Notes: generated by a model from the letters alone, not told the origin. A stretch of DNA of 12,117 nt from an uncultured Clostridia bacterium (GCA_946405675.1 CAMJIC010000060.1:1-12117); one strand, 5' to 3'. Shown: positions 1 through 7,062, counted from the first letter of the stretch. Numbers and translations are program-made.

Positions 1-1263
1 GCGCACGTTCTGGGCACCGCCGAATCCACGCAGGAAGGTATGCTTAGGCAGCTTTTTGATCTGTCGGTCCCCTGCATCCCCGCGCATCTGGGTCACTGCT
101 TCAAATACATCCGCCATGCCGGAAGCGCCGAAGGCGTGTCCGTAGGAGGTACGTCCGCCATTGGTATTCATCGGCTTGTCGCCGTCATAAGCCAGCCTGC
201 CCTCCAAGGCGTATTTCCACCCTTCTCCCTTCGGGAGGTAGCCGACCTCTTCCGCTGCAAGGAACGCGGAAGATCCGATAAAGTCATTGACAAAGAGCAG
301 GTCAATGTCATCTCCCGTAAGCCCGGTCAGTTCATAGACCTGGCGAGCCGCTTCTGCCGTCGCCTTCTTCTCCAGGTGCGGAACGATCGCGTCAAGGACC
401 GACGCGCCGCAGCCCAGCACCTCGATGGGCTTGGAATTGAACTGCTTCGCGATCTCAGTCGGGACAACGATGCACGCAGCCGCGCCGTCCGCCACGCACG
501 AATCGCTGGAGGTGCGCAGGTACTGGGACATCTTCGGGTTGTACGGGGATCTCATGTACTCCCATACATCATCAAACCCGGCTTCCTTCGCCATCTCATC
601 ATAAGGCTTCCTGCGGATCGCCCGCTCGCACAGGGTGGCATTCCTGCGGAAATGATATGCCTGATGGTTCAGAACGTCATCCACCTGCTCCGGCGTCAGG
701 CCGTTCTCATGGGCATAAAGATTGATCCAGTCATCATGGTTCATGCCGGGGCCGCCGCCAAGATATCTTCCGTAAGCCCGGTCAAAAATGGAATCCAGGT
801 CCGGGAACAGGATCTCTGAGGTCAGCGGAACACGCATATGATCCGGCGTGTTGCCGTCCGGCATACCGGTCCCCTGCTCGCTGCAGCCGGTCAGCACGAT
901 GTCATAGGCACCGCTGGCGACCGCGAACACTGCCTCTTCCAGGGCAATGTATCCGGTACAGCACCCTTCCGAATGGGAAAGGGAGCCCTTTCCCCTCATT
1001 CCGAACCAGTCAGCGACCTGAAGGTTCGGCGTAATGCAGTTATTCAGCACATGGGGGTTCGCGGAGCCATGGAAGAAAAACTGAACATCCCTTGGCTCAA
1101 CGCCGGCATCCGCCATCGCGTCAAGCGCTGCGTATCCAAAAAGCTCACCATTGGTCAGCCCCTTATAGGTCGGATTCTCGACCCCGTTGAAAAACGGCGT
1201 CGCGCCGATCCCGACGATGGAGACGCTTCTCATATTCTTGCCGAGTTTTACATTCGTCAGCAT
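1..1263 (-). CDS. Thiolase (SCP2/acetyl-CoA acetyltransferase type), 3' end outside window
   Basis: 421 codons are visible from ATG at 1263 with no stop before the window edge, so the gene is partial at its 3' end. An AAGGAGAAG ribosome binding site sits 3 bases before the start. Thiolase-superfamily features visible are a Cys-Cys pair in SEGCCTGY (C101/C102, the expected nucleophile position), NTNGG near residue 368, and GHAFGASG with His376, the counterpart of the thiolase GHPxGASG motif. The C-terminal RGFGGAQN lacks the cysteine that classical degradative thiolases carry in their CxGGG motif; that fits the SCP2-thiolase/lipid-transfer-protein branch. Family role: Claisen condensation or thiolytic cleavage of 3-ketoacyl thioesters; some members of the branch are retro-aldolases. 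The 18-bp gap to the upstream acyl carrier protein suggests translational linkage and possibly an acyl-carrier-protein-bound substrate (inference). SCP2-type thiolases often work with a DUF35 OB-fold partner; it would lie beyond the window. Confidence 0.85.
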   Translation of the reverse strand, partial: MLTNVKLGKNMRSVSIVGIGATPFFNGVENPTYKGLTNGELFGYAALDAMADAGVEPRDVQFFFHGSANPHVLNNCITPNLQVADWFGMRGKGSLSHSEGCCTGYIALEEAVFAVASGAYDIVLTGCSEQGTGMPDGNTPDHMRVPLTSEILFPDLDSIFDRAYGRYLGGGPGMNHDDWINLYAHENGLTPEQVDDVLNHQAYHFRRNATLCERAIRRKPYDEMAKEAGFDDVWEYMRSPYNPKMSQYLRTSSDSCVADGAAACIVVPTEIAKQFNSKPIEVLGCGASVLDAIVPHLEKKATAEAARQVYELTGLTGDDIDLLFVNDFIGSSAFLAAEEVGYLPKGEGWKYALEGRLAYDGDKPMNTNGGRTSYGHAFGASGMADVFEAVTQMRGDAGDRQIKKLPKHTFLRGFGGAQNVR

Positions 1264-1281
1264 GATCTTCTCCTTTTCTCC

Positions 1282-1524
1282 TTACATTTCATCCATGATA
1301 TAATCCACGATATCGCCGATCGTTTCGAACTTCCCGATCCGGGCAACCGGGATCATGACATCATATGCATTCTCAATGGAAGAACTCAGGGCGACGCGCT
1401 GCACAGACTGGACGCCAAGCTCCTCGGAAACCTTAGTATTCTCGTTGATCTCCGCCTCCGGCTTTCCAAACGCCATTGCCGCGAACTTGATCACATTCGC
1501 CAGAACTTCTTTTCTCTCTTCCAT
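1282..1524 (-). CDS. Acyl carrier protein-like protein
   Basis: 80 residues, typical of a free-standing acyl carrier protein. The start at 1524 was chosen because GGAG lies about 9 bases upstream. The frame stays open to 1626, but the extra residues are purine-repeat-encoded Arg/Lys/Glu and unlike any carrier protein. The fold signature is present: an acidic four-helix pattern, LGVQSVQ around residues 36-42 with Ser40 at the phosphopantetheine attachment position, and a helix-III-like segment near residues 58-78. The usual DSL motif reads QSV here, so the aspartate before the serine is replaced by glutamine. The gene sits between an aldolase and a thiolase. A dedicated carrier protein in such a cluster points to thioester-tethered intermediates (inference). 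No phosphopantetheinyl transferase is in view. Confidence 0.8.
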   Translation of the reverse strand: MEERKEVLANVIKFAAMAFGKPEAEINENTKVSEELGVQSVQRVALSSSIENAYDVMIPVARIGKFETIGDIVDYIMDEM

Positions 1525-1566
1525 AGATGATTCTCCTTTCCTGTGCCTTTCTATATCTTTCTTTAT

Positions 1567-1616
1567 GTTTCCTTGTCTTTCTTCGTTTCCCTGTCTTTCA
1601 CGTATTCCTGTCTCTA
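1567..1616 (-). repeat. Purine-rich direct repeats upstream of the carrier protein gene
   Basis: On the plus strand a 15-base unit occurs at 1567-1581 and again at 1585-1599 with 14 of 15 matches, at an 18-base period. A weaker third copy lies at about 1602-1616. In the mRNA the unit reads GAAAGACARGGAAAC. It lies in the 127-bp gap between the aldolase stop (1652) and the carrier protein start (1524), the longest gap in the operon. The whole leader is A/G-rich and so probably unstructured, which could favour ribosome loading or act as an mRNA cleavage/stability zone; this is inference. Confidence 0.55.
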
Positions 1617-1651
1617 TCCGGTACACGCGGGCGGTATATATCTCCGGACCT

Positions 1652-2311
1652 TCAGACCGCCTGGTCAGCCGCGATCAGCGCCTGCATCGCCTTTACCGCT
1701 TCCTCCGGCATCGGCTCATAAGTGCCAAGGGTCTTTGCGATCACCGTGGTCTGAGCCATCTCCTCGGTGTAGACAGTCGCATGCATGGCCGCCTTCATGT
1801 TCTTGCCGCAGGAGAACATTCCATGATTCTTGATCAGGCAGACACGCCCGCTCTCGCCAAGGGTATCACGCACCTTGTCCGCCACATCGTTGGAGCCGGG
1901 CATGGTGAAGCTCACGATGCCCACCGGGGTAAATTCACACTGCGGCGGCGTGATCGGGACCAGCTGCGGATTCTCGCCCATCGCGCAGATGGTCGCATAC
2001 ATGCTGTGGGTATGGACGGTCGCATTGACATCCTTGCGCGCACGCATGACGGCACAGTGCATCGGAACCTCGGAGGACGGCTTGTAATTTCCCTCAATCC
2101 ACTTATTCGTTCCGTCATCAAGCATCTCAACAACCGCGATATCCTCCGGCTTCATCCCGGTATACGGAATGCCGCTGGGCGTAATGCAGACGATATTCGG
2201 ATTCTCCGGCGTGCGCATGGCAATATTGCCGGAGGTGCCATTGATCAGCTTCATCTCAACTGCTTCCTGGATCGCTTCCAGAACGGTCCTTCTGGTCTGT
2301 TCGTAGTTCAT
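1652..2311 (-). CDS. Class II aldolase, FucA/AraD family
   Basis: 219 residues, full length for FucA-type zinc aldolases. The start at 2311 has AAGGAGG about 9 bases upstream. Features seen: NGTSGN (residues 24-29) and TPSG (44-47), which bind substrate phosphate in fuculose-1-phosphate aldolase; SSE (79-81) with Glu81 as the catalytic acid/base; HTH with His100 and His102; and NHG with His163, which together make the zinc site. Family reactions are retro-aldol cleavage of ketose-1-phosphates to dihydroxyacetone phosphate plus an aldehyde, or related epimerase, decarboxylase and dehydratase reactions on phosphosugars. The phosphate-binding residues suggest a phosphorylated substrate. The alcohol dehydrogenase in the same operon could reduce the aldehyde, as FucO does after FucA, but no fucose isomerase or kinase is in view. 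Exact substrate unknown. Confidence 0.9.
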   Translation of the reverse strand: MNYEQTRRTVLEAIQEAVEMKLINGTSGNIAMRTPENPNIVCITPSGIPYTGMKPEDIAVVEMLDDGTNKWIEGNYKPSSEVPMHCAVMRARKDVNATVHTHSMYATICAMGENPQLVPITPPQCEFTPVGIVSFTMPGSNDVADKVRDTLGESGRVCLIKNHGMFSCGKNMKAAMHATVYTEEMAQTTVIAKTLGTYEPMPEEAVKAMQALIAADQAV

Positions 2312-2346
2312 TTGCTCTCTCCTCCTTCATTGTGAAACAAGCATTG

Positions 2347-4317
2347 TCAGACAAGCAACGCCGTGTAATATCCCTGGTTGATCGCATGGTGAATCTGGCC
2401 TACGTTCCTGCAGTCGCCGATGATGTAGGATTCATCGACCTCCTCGCACAATGCGTCCACCGCTGCATAAGGGGCACGGAACCCGAGGGCGCAGACGACG
2501 GAATCCGCTTCGATCACAAATTCCTTCCCGTCCTTTTCCACCTTCACGCCTTCCGGAACGATCTCCAGCACCTTCGTATTGACATAGCTCGTGGCCGCCT
2601 TCTCAATCTGCGGCATCAGCCCGCCGCGGTAGAAGGAATTCACCTCCATGGCAACCTCCGGCTTCATCTCGACAATGGACACCTCATGCCCCTCGTGATG
2701 GAATCCGATTGCCGCCTCACCGCCGACCAGGCCGCCGCCCATGATCACGACCCGCTTCCCAAGCTTCTCCGGATGCAGCTCCGCGTCAATCGCCATGACC
2801 ACATGAGGAAGGTCCATTCCCTTGATGGGCGGGCGCAGCTCATTGGAGCCGATCGCGACGATCAAAGCATCCGGGTCATATTCCCGTACATATTCCGGCG
2901 TCACTTCCGTATTCAGGACCACCTTTGCGCCGGACCGCTTTACGCGGTTTTGCAGCGTCTTGCAAAGCTTACGGATGTCTTCCTTGAAAAATGCGGCTCC
3001 TGCCGGATGCAGGTTCCCGCCGAGCTTTCCGCTCTTTTCCACGAGAGTGACTTCATGTCCCCTGCCCGCCAGTGTAATGGCCGCTTCCATGCCTGCCGGG
3101 CCTCCGCCTGCGATCAGCACCCGCTTCCTTTCCTTCGCTGCCGGAATCCCGGCCTTCGCGTCCAGCTGCTGCCCCATCGTCGGGTTAACGGAGCATTTCA
3201 CCGACTCCTTCGTCACCGTATCCGCGAAACACTCATAGCAGCGCAGGCACGGCGTGATGTCATCCGCCTGATCATGCAGCGCCTTGCAGGGAAGATAGGG
3301 ATCCGCCACAAGCCCCCGGGCGATCTCTACGATATCCGCCTGCCCCGTCCTGATGATCTCCTCCATCTGCGCAGGGTCGTTCAGGGAACCGACACAGGCA
3401 ACCGGCTTACTGACATTTTTCTTAATATTGGCCGCCAGGTAAACATTGACCCCTCTCGGGAAAAATGCATTCGGGTGTGTCCTGCAGAACATTGCGGGAT
3501 CCTCATGGTTCCCGCAGGAAACCTGGAACAGGTCCACCTTGTCCTCGATCAGCTTCGCCACCTCCACGCACGCATCCATGTCCAGCCCCGCATCCGTCAG
3601 GTCATCGCCTGAAATCCGGCACTCAATGGGGAAACGGGGGCCAACCGCCGCACGGACTGCATCCAGCGCCATCATGAGGAACCTTGCACGGTTCTCAAGG
3701 CTGCCGCCAAACTCATCCGTCCTTTTATTTTCCACCGGAGAAAGGAACTGGGAGAACAGCCATCCGTGTGCCGCATGAACCTGCACCATGTCAAAACCGC
3801 ACTCCTGGCACAGCTTTGCCGCAGCCCCGTAGGAACGGACGATCTCCAGGATCAGCTCCTTCGGCATCTCCTTCACATGTCCCACCGGCGTATCCTCATC
3901 GCTCACGCCCCAGGCCTCCGTCTTCGCGCCGACGGTTCCCCCGACGCTGGCAAGGCCGCCCCATTTCCCTCCATGGGACAGCTGGATATTGGCGTAGGCG
4001 CCCTGGTTATGGATCTTCTTCACCGCGATCGCCAGCCCTTCCCGCACACCGAAGGAATCCAGCTGAAGCTGCTTGTTATGGGACTTGCCCGTCGCCGAAT
4101 GGACGATCGCCTCCCCATAGGTCACGACGGCCGCGCCCCCCTTCGCCTTCTCTTCCAGATAAGCAATCATCTCCGGGGTAAAATGGCCTTCCGTCGTCAT
4201 CATGCTGGGGCTGGTCGGCGCGGCAATGATGCGGTTCTTCAGCCTGATGTTCCCGATCCGGATCGGTTCAAATAAATGCGGGTACTTCTGTTTTCCCGCA
4301 TAGCATCTTGCTCCCAT
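2347..4317 (-). CDS. FMN/Fe-S/FAD enoate or dienoyl-CoA reductase (Old Yellow Enzyme superfamily)
   Basis: 656 residues, the usual length for 2-enoate reductase, BaiCD/BaiH and 2,4-dienoyl-CoA reductase. Domains: an FMN-binding TIM barrel (about 1-345) with SQFLSPVENKRTDEFGGS; a [4Fe-4S] cluster from Cys357, Cys360, Cys363 and Cys375; an FAD Rossmann motif GGGPAG near 404; an NAD(P)H Rossmann motif GGGLVGGE near 527; and a C-terminal FAD motif GDCRNVGQ near 634. The family moves hydride from NAD(P)H through FAD and Fe-S to FMN and reduces an activated C=C bond. His271 aligns with the E. coli dienoyl-CoA reductase catalytic His252, but the position of its catalytic Tyr166 is Trp186 here (HGWL instead of HGYL). 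The start at 4317 has an AAAGGA and an upstream AGGAGG. No signal peptide, so cytoplasmic. The substrate cannot be told from sequence; the bai-type bile acid role is possible but unsupported by the neighbours. Confidence 0.92.
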   Translation of the reverse strand: MGARCYAGKQKYPHLFEPIRIGNIRLKNRIIAAPTSPSMMTTEGHFTPEMIAYLEEKAKGGAAVVTYGEAIVHSATGKSHNKQLQLDSFGVREGLAIAVKKIHNQGAYANIQLSHGGKWGGLASVGGTVGAKTEAWGVSDEDTPVGHVKEMPKELILEIVRSYGAAAKLCQECGFDMVQVHAAHGWLFSQFLSPVENKRTDEFGGSLENRARFLMMALDAVRAAVGPRFPIECRISGDDLTDAGLDMDACVEVAKLIEDKVDLFQVSCGNHEDPAMFCRTHPNAFFPRGVNVYLAANIKKNVSKPVACVGSLNDPAQMEEIIRTGQADIVEIARGLVADPYLPCKALHDQADDITPCLRCYECFADTVTKESVKCSVNPTMGQQLDAKAGIPAAKERKRVLIAGGGPAGMEAAITLAGRGHEVTLVEKSGKLGGNLHPAGAAFFKEDIRKLCKTLQNRVKRSGAKVVLNTEVTPEYVREYDPDALIVAIGSNELRPPIKGMDLPHVVMAIDAELHPEKLGKRVVIMGGGLVGGEAAIGFHHEGHEVSIVEMKPEVAMEVNSFYRGGLMPQIEKAATSYVNTKVLEIVPEGVKVEKDGKEFVIEADSVVCALGFRAPYAAVDALCEEVDESYIIGDCRNVGQIHHAINQGYYTALLV

Positions 4318-4343
4318 GGCAATCCTTTCCCTCCTTTCACCTT

Positions 4344-4413
4344 AGGAACTGTCACGAAATGAACTATGCAGATTGCACAAGCAATATGTATAAGTTAATT
4401 CGTGACAGGTCCT
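4344..4413. repeat. Intergenic 15-bp inverted repeat (long hairpin)
   Basis: Arms 4344-4358 and 4399-4413 pair at 14 of 15 positions (AGGAACTGTCACGAA against TTCGTGACAGGTCCT). The 40-base loop contains a second small stem, ATTGC/GCAAT, at about 4373-4386. In the mRNA the stem begins at the stop codon of the hydroxyacid dehydrogenase and ends just before the reductase RBS. There is no U-tract after the stem, so it is not a standard terminator. It could be an mRNA processing or stabilising hairpin that sets gene dosage within the operon, or a copy of a dispersed palindromic element. Confidence 0.7.
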
Positions 4414-5465
4414 TATCTCAGCTTCCACAGATACTTTCTGGGCTCACCCTTCAGGTAAGCAATGACCTCATCTCCCATCATCTTCCCGGACCAGCCATCC
4501 ACATCGGTGGTAAGGCCTGCCATGTGGGGGGTGCAGACGACATTGCGCATCTTCAGCAGAGGATGGTTGACCGGCACCGGCTCCTTCCAGTACACATCGA
4601 TCGCGGCTCCGCCGATCTCACCATTTTCCAGTGCCTCGATCAGATCCCTCTGGTTCACGACATAAGCCCTTGCGGTATTGACCAGGATCGCGGTCTTCTT
4701 CATTTTCCCAAACCAATCCTTGTTGACCGAATCCTTCGTGGCTGGGATCACGGGAAGATGGAGGCTGACAATATCACTCTGTGCGAGCATGGTATCCAGG
4801 TCTGCCGGAACCGCGCCGTCCGCCTTGATCTTCTCCGGATCCTGGAACGGGTCATACGCCAGGATCTCCATGCCGAACGCCTTTGCGCGGACAGCGACCT
4901 CACGGCCGATGGCGCCATATCCTGCGATCCCCAGCTTCTTTCCATAAAGCTCAAATCCGATTCCGTAATCGACGAAGGGATGCTTCTCATCCAAAGGCCC
5001 GAAGGTGACATTCTTTACATCCGGGACATCATAGATATCACATGCCTCAGAGGTGTGCTCGCCCTTCATGAGTCCGGCCGCGCTCAGCGTGATCTTCCTT
5101 GCCGCCGCGATCATCAGGCCGATGGTAAACTCAGCGACTGCCACACGGTTGCGCCCCGGCGTGTAGGAAAGCTGAAGGCCCGCGTCCGCGATCGCACCGT
5201 AATCCACGGTTGCCGGCGTTCCCTTCGCAACGCCCAAGAACTTCATTCCCGCATCCGCCCATGCCTTGATGGTATCCGCCCCGGCATACTCATCCCCGAG
5301 CACAACCAGCTCATTTCCCATGCACTCTTCCCGGGTCATCTCCTCCGTGACATGGCCCTTCCCATGCTTCAGCTCCCCGCAGATCGTAACATCGCAACAT
5401 TCTTTGATGAAATTCAGTTTGTCCTCCGGGATCGGGGTGCAAAGTGCCAGCTTTTTCTTTTCCAT
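4413..5465 (-). CDS. D-isomer-specific 2-hydroxyacid dehydrogenase (PGDH-like)
   Basis: 350 residues, normal for the family. ATG at 5465 follows an AGGAGG about 10 bases upstream. The Rossmann core has GYGAIG (182-187) and an acidic residue, Asp205, after the second strand, which favours NAD(H). The catalytic triad is intact: Arg266 in NTARA, Glu295 in WKEPV and His314 in TPHMAG. The usual NxARGxxVD stretch reads NTARAYVVN, a Gly-to-Ala and an Asp-to-Asn change. Residues about 138-170, just before the nucleotide fold, form a longer linker than usual. Family reaction: reversible NAD(H)-dependent reduction of a 2-keto acid to a D-2-hydroxy acid. In this operon it could supply or drain the hydroxy acid end of a reductive branch that continues with enoate reduction (inference). 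No C-terminal ACT domain, so not a classical regulated SerA. Confidence 0.9.
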   Translation of the reverse strand: MEKKKLALCTPIPEDKLNFIKECCDVTICGELKHGKGHVTEEMTREECMGNELVVLGDEYAGADTIKAWADAGMKFLGVAKGTPATVDYGAIADAGLQLSYTPGRNRVAVAEFTIGLMIAAARKITLSAAGLMKGEHTSEACDIYDVPDVKNVTFGPLDEKHPFVDYGIGFELYGKKLGIAGYGAIGREVAVRAKAFGMEILAYDPFQDPEKIKADGAVPADLDTMLAQSDIVSLHLPVIPATKDSVNKDWFGKMKKTAILVNTARAYVVNQRDLIEALENGEIGGAAIDVYWKEPVPVNHPLLKMRNVVCTPHMAGLTTDVDGWSGKMMGDEVIAYLKGEPRKYLWKLR

Positions 5466-5517
5466 AATCCTTCTTCCTCCTCAGCTCTCATACATTTCCG
5501 TATCTATGTTGGTTGCC

Positions 5518-6663
5518 TCAATATGCCTTCTCCAGGATCGCGATCACATCCTCCTTCGTGACACCCTGGCGCGGATTGAAGCCAAGCACCGGTTCCTTCA
5601 GCACATCCTCTGCAAGCATATCAAAATCCTTCTTCTCGATTCCCTGCTCGGACAGCGTCCGGATCTTCAGCCTGCGGATCAGGTCCAGCAGCGCATCTGA
5701 CAGAAGCAGACGGTCCTTCTCGATCTCTCCACTCGTCTCAAGGCCGATCGCCTCCGCCAGCTCCACCATCAGCTCCGGAACAGCTTCCGCGTTATATGCC
5801 ATGACATAAGGCAGCACACATGCATTCGCCATGCCATGCGCCAGGCCAAAATGGGCACTGAGGGTATGCGCGATCGCATGAACGAATCCAAGGTTGGCAT
5901 TGGAAAAGCCAAAGCCTGTGATGACACAGCCGAGCATCATCTGCTCCCTTGCCTCCATGTCATTCCCATCCGCGACCACCCGCTCGATATTCTGATACAG
6001 GATCTGCAGGCCCTTGAGCGAATTGTACTTTGTCAGCGGCGTCGCCATGTTGGAAATGTAGCTCTCCACCGCGTGCGTGATCGCATCCATGCCCGTGGCG
6101 GCCGTCACTCCGGCAGGAGCTGTCCTGGTAAATTCCGGATCAGCGATCACATCCGAGGGCGTGATCTTGTCATCGATCACCACGTATTTGACGACCTTCT
6201 GCGTATCGATCAGCGCACTGACATTGGTGATCTCGCTGGATGTCCCTGCCGTCGTCGGGATCGCAACCAGAGGCAGGCAGGGGTTTTTCACCATGTTCAT
6301 GCCGCCGTACGCACCGATCGGCCCCGGATTGGTCATCAGGACATTCACCGCCTTGGCCGTGTCAATGCTGCTGCCGCCGCCCACGGCAACAAAGCCATCC
6401 ACCTTCTCTTCCTTCGCAATGGCAGCGGCAGCCTCCACTACTTCATTGGTAGGATTCGGGATCACAGAATCAAAGATCACATAAGGCACATCCGCCTTCT
6501 TCACCTGCGCAAGCACCTTCTCGGCAATCCCCGCCGCCTTGACTCCGCCGTCATAAATCACCATGACCTTCTTCAGACCATGCTTTCTGATCACATCCGG
6601 AAGCACCTGTGCCGAACCGGCACCAAATTCGAGGTTGCTTTTTACAAAGAAATGAAAGCTCAT
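5518..6663 (-). CDS. Iron-containing alcohol dehydrogenase (group III, FucO-like)
   Basis: 381 residues, standard for the family. The start at 6663 was chosen because GGAGG lies 4-6 bases upstream and MSFHFFVKSNLEFGAG matches the family N terminus; the frame extends to 6729 but that adds an implausible tail. Seen: GGGSSIDTAK (95-104) for NAD(P) binding, and metal ligands Asp193, His197, His262 and His276, with His266 at the catalytic position, spaced as in E. coli FucO (196, 200, 263, 277). The enzyme reversibly reduces aldehydes to alcohols with NADH and Fe2+, in the cytoplasm. It is the first gene of the operon, and its likely partner is the aldolase four genes on, whose aldehyde product it could reduce. 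Short-chain aldehydes such as lactaldehyde or glycolaldehyde are plausible substrates, not demonstrated. Confidence 0.92.
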   Translation of the reverse strand: MSFHFFVKSNLEFGAGSAQVLPDVIRKHGLKKVMVIYDGGVKAAGIAEKVLAQVKKADVPYVIFDSVIPNPTNEVVEAAAAIAKEEKVDGFVAVGGGSSIDTAKAVNVLMTNPGPIGAYGGMNMVKNPCLPLVAIPTTAGTSSEITNVSALIDTQKVVKYVVIDDKITPSDVIADPEFTRTAPAGVTAATGMDAITHAVESYISNMATPLTKYNSLKGLQILYQNIERVVADGNDMEAREQMMLGCVITGFGFSNANLGFVHAIAHTLSAHFGLAHGMANACVLPYVMAYNAEAVPELMVELAEAIGLETSGEIEKDRLLLSDALLDLIRRLKIRTLSEQGIEKKDFDMLAEDVLKEPVLGFNPRQGVTKEDVIAILEKAY

Positions 6664-6796
6664 CCCTTCCTCCTTTTTCTGCGCTGTCTCATATCCAACC
6701 GCTTCCGCGCCGGCCTGCCGTTTCCACACAGGCCCCGCCGCTGTCTTTTCTCAGATACAAGCCTACCCTATGAGGCAAGGATGTTCAAACTTTCTT

Positions 6797-6816
6797 TTTC
6801 CGCTTCAAAGCGGAAA
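6797..6816. promoter_or_regulatory. Perfect 9-bp-arm dyad in the operon leader
   Basis: TTTCCGCTT/AAGCGGAAA arms are separated by two bases, about 135 bp upstream of the alcohol dehydrogenase start. There is no U-tract after it on the minus strand, so a terminator is unlikely. It may be an operator or a leader hairpin. I could not identify a convincing -35/-10 pair for the operon nearby. Confidence 0.45.
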
Positions 6817-6837
6817 TATAGTGCAATATGACAAGCC

Positions 6838-6934
6838 CCCCCTGATGAGCAAAACGCGGATGCGCAAGCAGACGCAGGAGCGCGACGCGAAGCTAGTCCT
6901 TTAGGGCGCAGCGTGGGTTTTGCGAATGAAGGGG
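6838..6934. repeat. Imperfect long inverted repeat in the divergent intergenic region
   Basis: Arms 6838-6855 and 6917-6934 pair at 13 of 18 positions, with a solid core GCAAAAC/GTTTTGC. The loop is GC-rich with repeated GACGC/GCGCA motifs. It starts with a run of seven C at 6836-6842. It may be a structured leader, a small RNA or a dispersed repeat. I see no ORF in it. Confidence 0.35.
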
Positions 6935-6938
6935 TGAA

Positions 6939-6963
6939 GTTGGATCGCTAAAAGCGATCCAAC
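6939..6963. promoter_or_regulatory. Perfect 11-bp palindrome, candidate operator
   Basis: GTTGGATCGCT and AGCGATCCAAC are exact reverse complements separated by AAA. The site lies in the divergent region between the operon (starting 6663, minus) and the regulator (starting 7217, plus). Neither strand has a T-tract following the stem, which argues against a terminator. A dimeric regulator binding site is the simplest reading. Confidence 0.5.
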
Positions 6964-7024
6964 CGTACAGGTGGCAATTTCTGCAAATTTAGCGTTATAC
7001 ATATTCTACGTGATACAAGCTCTA

Positions 7025-7033
7025 TGCTATGAT
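7025..7033 (+). promoter_or_regulatory. Candidate extended -10 promoter for the regulator gene
   Basis: TGCTATGAT carries the TGn extension followed by TATGAT, 5 of 6 matches to the sigma-A -10. No good -35 is seen 16-18 bases upstream, which is typical of extended -10 promoters. Transcription would start near 7040, giving a roughly 175-base leader that includes the three repeats at 7063-7152. Confidence 0.4.
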
Positions 7034-7062
7034 AGTTCCATATTATGCTGATTTACCGTATC

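Noticed and set aside
1525..1626. N-terminal extension of the acyl carrier protein
   Set aside because: The extra 34 residues are encoded by purine repeats, have no RBS and do not resemble a carrier protein; the ATG at 1524 has a good RBS.
40..3612. Long open plus-strand frames (about 230-430 codons) opposite the thiolase, aldolase and reductase genes
   Set aside because: They have Arg/His/Pro-rich composition with no family motif and no RBS. They are antisense shadows of GC-rich minus-strand genes with full catalytic motifs.
1..6663. Bile acid 7-dehydroxylation (bai) operon
   Set aside because: Only the reductase is BaiCD/BaiH-like. No BaiA, BaiB, BaiE, BaiF, BaiG or BaiI counterpart is present.
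1652..6663. Fucose or rhamnose utilisation operon
   Set aside because: Aldolase and alcohol dehydrogenase resemble FucA and FucO, but isomerase, kinase and transporter are missing and four unrelated enzymes share the operon.
4308..6831. Plus-strand open frames opposite the two dehydrogenases
   Set aside because: They are antisense to genes with intact catalytic residues; composition is biased and no domain is seen.
6939..6963. Palindrome as an intrinsic terminator
   Set aside because: No T-tract follows the stem on either strand and no gene ends nearby.
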